The notes under the pieces are model-generated. The model was not told where the DNA came from. It was given only the letters and a program-made list of their open reading frames with translations, and did not search any database. Below, piece by piece: positions 19,351 to 26,657 of a stretch of DNA of 64,000 nt. Both the position numbers and the translations under genes were made by a program. Source of the DNA: Leclercia adecarboxylata (lineage in GTDB: Bacteria; Pseudomonadota; Gammaproteobacteria; Enterobacterales; Enterobacteriaceae); the NCBI GenBank assembly GCA_002360945.1, contig DERO01000051.1, forward strand, positions 24,067 through 88,066, read 5' to 3'. How positions within the stretch are numbered: the stretch's first letter is position 1; every line of letters starts with the position of its first letter.

Positions 19351-19364
19351 GCCGCGTCTATGCC
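19351..19364 (-). promoter_or_regulatory. fdhFp: Sigma-54 (-24/-12) promoter of fdhF
   Basis: On the minus strand GTGGCATAGACGCGGCATAC has GG and GC separated by exactly ten bases, as RpoN requires, about 46 bases before the start codon. E. coli fdhF is transcribed by RNA polymerase-sigma-54 with FhlA. I could not place the FhlA sites, which should lie further upstream towards 19470. Confidence 0.8.
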
Positions 19365-19569
19365 ACATTCTTATTGTGGGATTACCCTGACTTTACGGGC
19401 GAATCCTGGTCAAAACCCTGACGAAAAACAGGCCCGCGTCATAAATTGCGGCAGCAGAAGCGATGGGGATGTGACGGCGGTTGAAGATCCGTGATGGAAA
19501 GGGCGTTTTGGCTGGAGCCTTGCACAGAATGGGCCAGACTGATCTCTATCTCCCTGATGGAATCCCGTA

Positions 19570-20301
19570 ATGAAACCAGCAATTCTGGTGGTCGATGACG
19601 ACACCGCGGTCTGCGAACTGTTGCAGGATGTGCTCAACGAGCACGTCTTCACCGTCCATGTGTGCCACAACGGCCAGGATGCCCTGCGGCTGGCGCAGCA
19701 GGCACCGGAGATCGCGCTGGTGTTGCTAGATATGATGCTGCCGGATATCAACGGCCTGCAGGTGCTCCAGCAGCTGCAAAAGCAGCGCCCGGAGCTGCCG
19801 GTGATTATGCTTACCGGCCTCGGCAGTGAGTCGGACGTGGTGGTGGGCCTTGAGATGGGGGCCGACGATTACATCGGCAAACCCTTCAACCCCCGGGTGG
19901 TGGTGGCCCGGGTCAAAGCCGTGCTGCGCCGCACCGGCGCGCTGGCGGCCGAACCGGTGGTTGCGCGCGCGGCCGGGATCGGCTTTAACGGCTGGACCCT
20001 GGATACCACCCGCTGTGAACTGATTGACCCTCAGCGCGGCGTGGTCGCCCTGACTCAGGGCGAGTACGGTTTGCTGCTGGCCCTGACCCAGAACGCCCGG
20101 CGGGTGCTGAGCCGCGAACAGCTGCTGGAGCTGACCCACAGCGAAAGCGCGGAGGTATTCGATCGCACCATCGACGTACTGATCATGCGCCTGCGCCGCA
20201 AAATCGAAATCAACCCCCACCAGCCGCTGCTGATTAAAACCATCCGCGGGCTGGGCTATGTCTTTGCCGCCGACGTGCAGCACGGCGACAGGGCGGCCTA
20301 A
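19570..20301 (+). CDS. OmpR/PhoB-family response regulator of the sugar locus
   Basis: Two-component response regulator of 243 residues. The receiver domain (about 4-118) has acidic residues at 9-11, phospho-acceptor D54, T82 and K104. The winged-helix DNA-binding domain (about 135-235) ends with IKTIRGLGYVFA. It runs convergently into the kinase gene, overlapping by four bases. The likely partner is the hybrid sensor kinase at the far end of the locus (26658-28940), because the pair brackets the transport and catabolic genes; a similar arrangement around a D-lyxose isomerase is known in E. coli O157:H7. Target promoters were not found by eye. Confidence 0.85.
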   Translation: MKPAILVVDDDTAVCELLQDVLNEHVFTVHVCHNGQDALRLAQQAPEIALVLLDMMLPDINGLQVLQQLQKQRPELPVIMLTGLGSESDVVVGLEMGADDYIGKPFNPRVVVARVKAVLRRTGALAAEPVVARAAGIGFNGWTLDTTRCELIDPQRGVVALTQGEYGLLLALTQNARRVLSREQLLELTHSESAEVFDRTIDVLIMRLRRKIEINPHQPLLIKTIRGLGYVFAADVQHGDRAA

Positions 20302-21308
20302 GCCAGCGGGTTCTCCTGAATAAACAGCTGCAGCTCCGCCAGGGTTTTCGCCCCGTCGATGGCGTTGGCCGCCAGCAGGCTGGCCCGCGCGCAGGCATGC
20401 GCCATCCGGATGCTCTCCGCCAGCGACAGCGATTCGTGGCAGCCATACAAAAACCCGGCGCAGAAGGCATCTCCCGCCCCGACGCTGCCGATAATCTCCT
20501 CCTGCGTTAGCCGCCACGAGGGGATCCAGCACCCCTCCCGATCCGGCTCTTGCCCCCAGGCGCCTTCCGGACAGTGGATCACCACCCGCGCCTTCACGCC
20601 CGCCGCCAGCAGTTCGGCCGCCGCCGCGGCAATATTACCGATAACGGGCGCATCCTGGTCATCGCGCATCGGCAGGCCGCTGAACTCGCCCGCCTCCAGC
20701 TCGTTGATCACCAGATAGTCGAGATGGCGCAGGGCAGGGAGCACCAGCGGCTGGTAGCGCGGATCGCCCTTGCGTGACACCAGGTCGAGGGAGGTCTGAA
20801 ATCCCAGCTCATGCATCTGCGCCAGCAGCCGCGCGCTGCGGGTGCCGTACTCTTCGTCCGGCATATCCAGGCTATCCAGCAGCAGCAAGTAGCCCAGATG
20901 GAAGATCTTCAGGCTGTTGTCGAGCCGGTCGAAGGCGGGCAGATCCAGCAGCCGGTTGGCCCCCGGAGAGTGGAAAAAGGTGCGCTGGCCGCTGGGATCG
21001 GTCATCACCTGCGACATGGAGGTGGGGGCAAAGGTGGTGCGCTGCACCCGCTGGCGGTTGACGTGATACTGGTCGAGCATGGCGAGAATGTAATCCCCGT
21101 CGTGATCATCCCCCACCAGGCCGACCGCCTGCAGCGGGATCCCGGCATGCATCTTCGCCAGGGTGAGCAGCACGTTGAGCGGCGCCCCGCCGGTGGCGCG
21201 TTCGCTGTGGACGATCTCCGCCAGCCAGCCGCGCTCCGGCCATTGCACAATCTGGTGGACGTGATCCACCAGCATATTGCCCGCCGCGATAATCCCCCGG
21301 CGTTCCAT
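20298..21308 (-). CDS. PfkB-family carbohydrate kinase
   Basis: Predicted sugar kinase of the ribokinase/PfkB family, 336 residues. The GG motif near the N-terminus (ATGGAPLNVLLTLA) and the C-terminal GSVGAGDAFCAGF signature, with the catalytic aspartate and anion hole, are both present. In this locus it would phosphorylate the ketose made by the isomerase (D-xylulose or D-fructose), giving a substrate for the aldolase; this is inference from context. It is the last gene of the operon. Its start overlaps the aldolase stop by one base (TGATG), and its end overlaps the response regulator gene by four bases. Confidence 0.87.
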   Translation of the reverse strand: MERRGIIAAGNMLVDHVHQIVQWPERGWLAEIVHSERATGGAPLNVLLTLAKMHAGIPLQAVGLVGDDHDGDYILAMLDQYHVNRQRVQRTTFAPTSMSQVMTDPSGQRTFFHSPGANRLLDLPAFDRLDNSLKIFHLGYLLLLDSLDMPDEEYGTRSARLLAQMHELGFQTSLDLVSRKGDPRYQPLVLPALRHLDYLVINELEAGEFSGLPMRDDQDAPVIGNIAAAAAELLAAGVKARVVIHCPEGAWGQEPDREGCWIPSWRLTQEEIIGSVGAGDAFCAGFLYGCHESLSLAESIRMAHACARASLLAANAIDGAKTLAELQLFIQENPLA

Positions 21309-22168
21309 CAGGCGTACCCCGCGCTGCCAAAGGTGCGCATCTGCGCGGCCACGGTGTCGGTGATGGCCTCTTCGATGCCCAGCAGCAGTTCGGCAAACTC
21401 ATCGTACAGCGGCTGGCGGTTGGCCATTCGCCGCTCCACCTCGGCCAGCGCCGCCTGGGACATGCCGGTGTAGAAATTAATCTTGTGGATGCCCAGCTCA
21501 ATGGCGCGGCGGAAATCGGCATCGCTAATCCCGGACCCGCCGTGCAGCACCAGCGGCAGGCCGGTTTGCTGGCGGATGGCATCAAGGCGGGCGAAATCGA
21601 GCTTCGGCTCGCCCTTGTACTTGCCGTGGGCATTGCCGATCGCCACCGCCAGGGCGTCGATGCCGGTCTGGTCGACAAACTCCCGCGCCAGCTGCGGATC
21701 GGTGAAAAAGGCTTCGTCGGCATGGCCGTACAGGGCACCGCCCTCATCGCCGCCCACGGCACCCAGTTCCGCCTCCACCGACACGCCCACCGCGTGGCAC
21801 ATCTTCACCACTTCCCGCGTCTGGCGGATGTTCTCCTCGTAGCTCAGCGTGGAACCGTCGAACATCACCGAGCTGAACCCCAGGCGCAGCGCGCGCACCA
21901 CCGCCTCGAAATGCAGGCCGTGATCGAGATTCAGCACCACCGGAATGTCATGCCGGGCGGCTTCGAATTTGACCGCCTCCACCAGCGAGTCGAGCGACAC
22001 ATACTTAAAATGCACTTCGGCAATGTTGATGATAAAGGGCGAGTTCTCCTGACGGGCGGCGGCAAACAGCGCCCGCAAGAAGTGAGAGTCGAGGACGTTG
22101 AACGCCCCCAACGCGTAACGGTGCTCGCGGGCGTGCGCCAGCCCGTCGGCGAGAGAAATAAGCGGCAT
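21308..22168 (-). CDS. Class II ketose-bisphosphate aldolase family protein
   Basis: Zinc-dependent class II aldolase (fructose-/tagatose-bisphosphate type), 286 residues. Zinc ligands are visible at H83 (LNLDHG), H181 (GNAHGKYKG) and H209 (VLHGGSG), with catalytic D82. It probably cleaves the phosphorylated ketose to dihydroxyacetone phosphate and an aldehyde. Whether the substrate is a mono- or bisphosphate is not evident. The start is set at 22168 because AAGGAG lies five bases before it; a GTG two codons upstream has no room for a ribosome site. It is coupled to the kinase gene (TGATG) and lies nine bases after the isomerase gene. Confidence 0.87.
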   Translation of the reverse strand: MPLISLADGLAHAREHRYALGAFNVLDSHFLRALFAAARQENSPFIINIAEVHFKYVSLDSLVEAVKFEAARHDIPVVLNLDHGLHFEAVVRALRLGFSSVMFDGSTLSYEENIRQTREVVKMCHAVGVSVEAELGAVGGDEGGALYGHADEAFFTDPQLAREFVDQTGIDALAVAIGNAHGKYKGEPKLDFARLDAIRQQTGLPLVLHGGSGISDADFRRAIELGIHKINFYTGMSQAALAEVERRMANRQPLYDEFAELLLGIEEAITDTVAAQMRTFGSAGYA

Positions 22169-22177
22169 GTTCACTCC

Positions 22178-22864
22178 TTACAGGCGAAACAGGCTGTACT
22201 CGTTGCACAACACCAGCACGGCCGGTTCGTCTTCGTCGATGTTGTTATAGCGGGCGGTGGGCTGCAGGAAGTGGTTATCGTGCTCGTCGTCATTGACCGA
22301 CGAGACCTCCCCGACCAGCACGTCACCAAAGCCCTGTTCTCCCCAGAAGCTGTGGTACAGACCGGGCGGCAGGCAGATGCTCTCCCCCGGCGCGAGGCGG
22401 ATATGGCTGCCCGCCACGTGGGTCTGCTGGCATCCGTCGATGGCGACCTGGATATCGCCGTCCTCTTTCTGCTCATTTTCATCGGCATTCCACAGCTCGA
22501 CGATCAGATTGCCGCCGCCGCGGTTGATGATGTCCTCGCGTTTGCGCCAGTGAAAGTGCAGGGGCGTGACCTGGCCCTCGCGCACGTGCATGATCTTCTC
22601 GGCGTAGCATTTGTCCCACGGCTTGCCGCCGGGAGAGCCGTTGCGCAGGGCAAAGAGGGTTAAGCCTTGCGCCGCAAAGTTGTCGCCGCCGAAGGCGGTC
22701 ACGTCCCAGCCGAGCCGCAGGTCGAACACTTCCTGCCAGGCGTTGGGATCAAGCTGCTGCCAGCGGGTGGGGGGAAAGCTGGCAAAGGGGGGCAGATGCA
22801 CGTCGTGCATGGAGAAAAACTGTCGCGTGTGGCCAAGGATCTCGTTAATTTCGGAGCGTTTCAT
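22178..22864 (-). CDS. D-lyxose/D-mannose ketol-isomerase, cupin type
   Basis: Cupin-fold sugar isomerase of 228 residues, like the structurally studied E. coli O157:H7 enzyme Z5688, which interconverts D-lyxose and D-xylulose and also acts on D-mannose/D-fructose. The metal-binding motif is complete: H103, H105, E110 (LHFHWRKRED) and H171 (PPGLYHSFWGE). The start at 22864 follows AAGGAG by five bases and begins MKRSEIN; the longer frame has no such support. It heads the catabolic part of the operon, 124 bases after the binding-protein gene, with two repeat units in that gap. Confidence 0.87.
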   Translation of the reverse strand: MKRSEINEILGHTRQFFSMHDVHLPPFASFPPTRWQQLDPNAWQEVFDLRLGWDVTAFGGDNFAAQGLTLFALRNGSPGGKPWDKCYAEKIMHVREGQVTPLHFHWRKREDIINRGGGNLIVELWNADENEQKEDGDIQVAIDGCQQTHVAGSHIRLAPGESICLPPGLYHSFWGEQGFGDVLVGEVSSVNDDEHDNHFLQPTARYNNIDEDEPAVLVLCNEYSLFRL

Positions 22865-22889
22865 AATGACTCCTTGAATAGTGTGCAAA

Positions 22890-22985
22890 ACCCCCTCACC
22901 CCGGCCCTCTCCCTCAAGGGAGAGGGGGGATAACTTCCCTCTCTACGTGGGAGAGGGTTAGGGTGAGGGCATCAGACCGCACAGT
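22890..22985. repeat. Two family A repeats between binding-protein and isomerase genes
   Basis: Inverted pair: CCCTCACCCC...CTCTCCCTCAAGGGAGAGGG at 22890-22930, and CCCTCTCTACGTGGGAGAGGG with GGGTGAGGGCATCAGACCGC at 22935-22985. The pair lies inside an apparent operon and could separate transporter from catabolic expression. Confidence 0.85.
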
Positions 22986-22988
22986 GTC

Positions 22989-23930
22989 TTACTTAACCGT
23001 CCAGCCCTTATAATTGCCGACGTTGCTCTTATCGATCATCGTCACCGGGATCAGCACCGGCTCTTTCGGTGCCGGTTTGCCCTGTAGAATGTCATAGCCG
23101 ATCTCCACCGCTTTTGCCGCCATGACCTGCGGATCCTGCGCCGGAGTGGCGACAAAGAGGGAGTTTTCGCGCTTCAGCGCCTCTTCGGCATCCGGCGATC
23201 CATCGACGCCCACGATAAAGAACTCGTTACGTTGCGCCTGTTTTGCCGCCAGATCGGCACCGATCCCCGTTGGATCGTTGATGGCGAACACGCCGTCGAT
23301 CTTCGGATTGGCCGCCAGCAGGGAGGTCATCACCTCCAGCCCGCCGTCACGGCTGCCTTTGGCGTTCTGGTTATCGGAAAGCACTTTGATATCCGGATGT
23401 TTTTTAAATTCCGTCTTGCAGCCTTCTACCCGGTTTTGTACCGCAGACACCGGCGGTCCGTTGATGATCACCACGTTGCCTTTGCCTTTCAGGCGGTCGG
23501 TGATCAGCTTACAGGCCATCTCACCGGCCTGGGTGTTGTCGGAGGTGATGGTCGCGTCGGCGCCCTCTGCCGCCACGTCAACCGCCACCACCACGATCCC
23601 GGCGTCCTTCGCGCGCTTCACCGCCGGGCCGATCCCTTTCGAGTCGGCGGCGTTGAGAATGATCATATCGACTTTGGCGGCGATAAAGTTATCAATCTGA
23701 GAAACCTGCTGGCCGAGATCGTAGCCGCTGGACACCAGCGTCACTTTCACTTTATCCCCCGCCAGTTTGCGCGCTTCCAGTTCCGCCCCTTTGGTGATCT
23801 GCACAAAGAACGGGTTGGCCAGATCGCCCACCGTCACGCCGATGGACTTCAGCTCTTTGGCCTGAACAAACGGGCTTGCTGCAAGCAGTGCGCCAGCACA
23901 GAGCGCGGTAACTAATGGCTTTAATCTCAT
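22989..23930 (-). CDS. Periplasmic sugar-binding protein, ribose/RbsB type
   Basis: Periplasmic receptor of the monosaccharide ABC transporter, 313 residues. A signal peptide (about 1-24, ending PFVQA-K) precedes a type 1 periplasmic-binding fold with ITKGAELEARKLAGDKVKVT and TSDNTQAGEMACKLI, typical of ribose-, allose- and xylose-type binders. The start at 23930 gives a proper signal peptide and has GAGGA upstream; the longer frame does not. It follows the permease gene by 28 bases. Given the isomerase, a D-lyxose- or mannose-like monosaccharide is a reasonable ligand, but this is inferred. Confidence 0.87.
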   Translation of the reverse strand: MRLKPLVTALCAGALLAASPFVQAKELKSIGVTVGDLANPFFVQITKGAELEARKLAGDKVKVTLVSSGYDLGQQVSQIDNFIAAKVDMIILNAADSKGIGPAVKRAKDAGIVVVAVDVAAEGADATITSDNTQAGEMACKLITDRLKGKGNVVIINGPPVSAVQNRVEGCKTEFKKHPDIKVLSDNQNAKGSRDGGLEVMTSLLAANPKIDGVFAINDPTGIGADLAAKQAQRNEFFIVGVDGSPDAEEALKRENSLFVATPAQDPQVMAAKAVEIGYDILQGKPAPKEPVLIPVTMIDKSNVGNYKGWTVK

Positions 23931-23958
23931 GCTGTATTCCTCACGTAGGGTATTGTTG

Positions 23959-24954
23959 TTATGCACTTTGATGGTGTCGGGTACGGTATTTGTCGATCAG
24001 CACCGCAATGATGATCACCGCCCCTTTGATCACCAGTTGCCAGAAATAGGAGACGCCCATCAGCGTCATGCCGTTGTTAAGGGTGGCGATAATCAGCGCC
24101 CCCACCAGCGTGCCGGTGATGGTGCCGATGCCGCCGACGAAGCTGGTGCCGCCGAGGATCACCGCCGCGATAGCGTCCAGCTCATAGCCGGTGCCGAGGT
24201 TGCCGTTGGCGCTGTACAGCCTTGATGCGCTCATCACCCCGCCGAGGCCCGAGAGCAGGCCGCTCATGCCGTAGACAAACAGCAGCACCATCCAGACTTT
24301 GATACCCGTTAAGCGGGCGGCCTGCATGTTGCCGCCCACCGCGTAGATATGGACCCCGAGGGTGGTGCGGCGCAGGATGAACCAGCAGACGACGATCACC
24401 GCCAGGGCGATCACCACCAGCCACGGCACCGGTCCGAGATAGTTATTGCCGATCCACTCAAAGCTGATGCTGGAGTTGATCACCGTGGTGCCGTCGGCCA
24501 GCAGATAGGCCGCCCCGCGCAGCGCCGTATAGGTGCCGAGGGTGACGATAAAGGGCGGCAGTCCGGCAAAAGCCACCAGCGCGCCGTTGAACAGCCCCAG
24601 CACCATACCGAGCATCAGCGCCGCCGGCACCGAGAGCATCGACAGCTCCGGCATCAGCGAGACCACCATCGCCGCCACCGCGGTGGTGCCGAGAATCGAG
24701 CCCACCGACAGGTCGATACCGCCGGTCAAAATAATGAAGGTCATCCCCGCCGCCAGCACGATGTTGATCGACGCCTGACGGGTGATGTTCAGCAGGTTGC
24801 TTTCGGTAAAGAAGTTCGGCGCGATAAAGCCAAATACCGCGACAATCAGGATCAATATCGGCAGGATACCGATGGTTTGCATCAGATCGCCCATCAACAT
24901 TTTTTTGGCGGAGGCCGCTTTGGCCACCTGTTGCGGAGTGTTAGGTTGCGTCAT
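23959..24954 (-). CDS. Monosaccharide ABC transporter permease, RbsC type
   Basis: Inner-membrane permease of the BPD_transp_2 family, 331 residues, with about ten hydrophobic segments. GGIDLSVGSILG and the EAA-like loop around AAVILGGTSFVGGIGTITGT are the family marks of RbsC-like permeases. It would form the homodimeric channel served by the double ATPase encoded two bases upstream. It is the second gene of the operon ATPase-permease-binding protein-isomerase-aldolase-kinase. Confidence 0.9.
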   Translation of the reverse strand: MTQPNTPQQVAKAASAKKMLMGDLMQTIGILPILILIVAVFGFIAPNFFTESNLLNITRQASINIVLAAGMTFIILTGGIDLSVGSILGTTAVAAMVVSLMPELSMLSVPAALMLGMVLGLFNGALVAFAGLPPFIVTLGTYTALRGAAYLLADGTTVINSSISFEWIGNNYLGPVPWLVVIALAVIVVCWFILRRTTLGVHIYAVGGNMQAARLTGIKVWMVLLFVYGMSGLLSGLGGVMSASRLYSANGNLGTGYELDAIAAVILGGTSFVGGIGTITGTLVGALIIATLNNGMTLMGVSYFWQLVIKGAVIIIAVLIDKYRTRHHQSA

Positions 24955-24956
24955 GG

Positions 24957-26471
24957 TTATACCGCCCGATGGTGAGAGTCGTTAACGCCGGTCGCCAGCG
25001 TCATGATGTTTTCTTGTGTGATATCGGCCCGATGGAGTTCTCCGGCAATGCTCCCTTCACGCATGACGTACACGCGATCGCTCATGCCGACCACTTCCGG
25101 CAGTTCGCTGGAGATCATCAGGATCGCCACCCCTTTACGCGCCATCTGGTTCATGATCCGGTAGATCTCGCTTTTTGCCCCGACGTCCACGCCGCGGGTC
25201 GGCTCGTCGAGGATCAGAATGCGCGGGCCAATCGCCACCCAGCGGGAGATCAGCAGCTTTTGCTGGTTGCCGCCGGAGAGCCCGCCCGCGCGCACCTGAG
25301 AGTGCGGCACGCGGATATTGAGCAGGGCGATGGCGTCATCGGAGATCGACTGGGCTTTTTTGCGATTCAGCATGCCGAAACTGGCGTCGCGCTCCAGGGT
25401 CGCCATGGTGATATTCTCCTGCGCCGCCAGCTCAAGAAACAGCCCCTGCTCCTTGCGGTTCTCGGTTAAAAAGCCAATCCCGTGATCGATGGCGGCGCGC
25501 GGGGAGTGGATCACCACCGGCTCGCCATCCACCTCAATCATCCCGCCGGTGGCCTTGCGCACGCCGAAAATTAGCTGCGCCAGCTCGGAACGTCCGGCCC
25601 CTACCAGCCCGGCGAGGCCGACGATTTCGCCGGAGCGCACCTGCAGGCTGCAGGGCTGCACTTTGCCGCCATCGGTCAGGTGATGGACGTTCAGACGCGG
25701 GCTGCCGAGCGGGATATCGCGCTCTTTGTTGAACAGATCGCTCAGCGGCCGCCCGACCATCATCCGCACCAGCTCGGAGGCGTTGAGCTTGTCGCGGGTC
25801 AGGCTGCCGACGTACTGGCCGTCACGCAGCACGCTGACCCGGTCGGATAACTCATACACTTCGGCCATGCGGTGGCTGATATAGATAATCGCCATCCCTT
25901 CGTCGCGCAGGCGCAAAATCAGCTCGAACAGACGGTGGGTTTCGCGCGAGGAGAGGGCGGCGGTGGGTTCATCCATCACCAGGATGCGGCTGTTGCGGTG
26001 CAGGGCGCGGGCGATTTCCACCTGCTGCTGCTCGGCGATGGTCAGCTTCATCACCAGGTCGGTGGCTTTGAAGTTGGCGCCGAGGCGATCGATCACCGCC
26101 TGGGCCTGGGCCGCCATCTCTTTGCGCTGTACCAGCCCGCCGCGCGATAGCTCGCTGCCGAGGAAGATGTTCTCTGCCACGGTGAGGTTGGGGGCGAGCT
26201 GCATCTCCTGATAGATCAGGGTAATGCCTGCAGCCAGGGCGTCTTTCGGGCCTTTGATATGAAACGGCTTGCCGTCGATCAGGATCTCACCGCCGCTGGC
26301 GATGTAGGCCCCGGCGAGGATCTTCATCAGGGTGCTTTTTCCGGCACCGTTTTCGCCCATTAAGGCGTGGATTTCACCGGGGAAGACCGTCAGATCCACA
26401 CCCTTCAGCGCGTGGAAGTTGCCAAAGGTTTTGGCAATGTTGCGCATCTCTAAAACCGGGGTTCTGCTCAT
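24957..26471 (-). CDS. Monosaccharide ABC transporter ATPase with two ABC domains, RbsA type
   Basis: Cytoplasmic ATPase of 504 residues with two fused nucleotide-binding domains, as in RbsA/XylG/AlsA. Domain 1 (about 5-240) has Walker [10 protein letters not shown], a degenerate signature region ([15 protein letters not shown]) and Walker [12 protein letters not shown]. Domain 2 (about 255-495) has a degenerate P-loop (GLVGAGRSE), signature LSGGNQQK and [14 protein letters not shown]. Degenerate second P-loops are normal for this family. It is the first gene of the operon; its promoter must lie in the 186 bases separating it from the divergent sensor-kinase gene. Confidence 0.92.
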   Translation of the reverse strand: MSRTPVLEMRNIAKTFGNFHALKGVDLTVFPGEIHALMGENGAGKSTLMKILAGAYIASGGEILIDGKPFHIKGPKDALAAGITLIYQEMQLAPNLTVAENIFLGSELSRGGLVQRKEMAAQAQAVIDRLGANFKATDLVMKLTIAEQQQVEIARALHRNSRILVMDEPTAALSSRETHRLFELILRLRDEGMAIIYISHRMAEVYELSDRVSVLRDGQYVGSLTRDKLNASELVRMMVGRPLSDLFNKERDIPLGSPRLNVHHLTDGGKVQPCSLQVRSGEIVGLAGLVGAGRSELAQLIFGVRKATGGMIEVDGEPVVIHSPRAAIDHGIGFLTENRKEQGLFLELAAQENITMATLERDASFGMLNRKKAQSISDDAIALLNIRVPHSQVRAGGLSGGNQQKLLISRWVAIGPRILILDEPTRGVDVGAKSEIYRIMNQMARKGVAILMISSELPEVVGMSDRVYVMREGSIAGELHRADITQENIMTLATGVNDSHHRAV

Positions 26472-26595
26472 GGCGGATCTCCTGTGACGTTCGATATCCG
26501 CACTTCATCACACCCCGGTAAATGCAAAATGTCAGAAGTCGTTCATATTTGTCATAGTTATGAATAGTTAACCGCCGTCACAATTCCCCGCTTTT

Positions 26596-26646
26596 TTCCC
26601 TCTCCCTGTGAGAGAGGGTCAGGGTGAGGGCATCACACCGCACAGG
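26596..26646. repeat. Family A repeat in front of the sensor-kinase gene
   Basis: CCCTCTCCCTGTGAGAGAGGG followed by TCAGGGTGAGGGCATCACACCGCAC. The unit ends about ten bases before the kinase start codon, so it lies in that gene's leader or promoter. Confidence 0.82.
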
Positions 26647-26657
26647 AGCTGACATAA

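Noticed and set aside
24957..26471. Degenerate second P-loop in the sugar transporter ATPase as a defect
   Set aside because: This is normal for RbsA/XylG-type double ATPases; the signature and Walker B motifs are intact.
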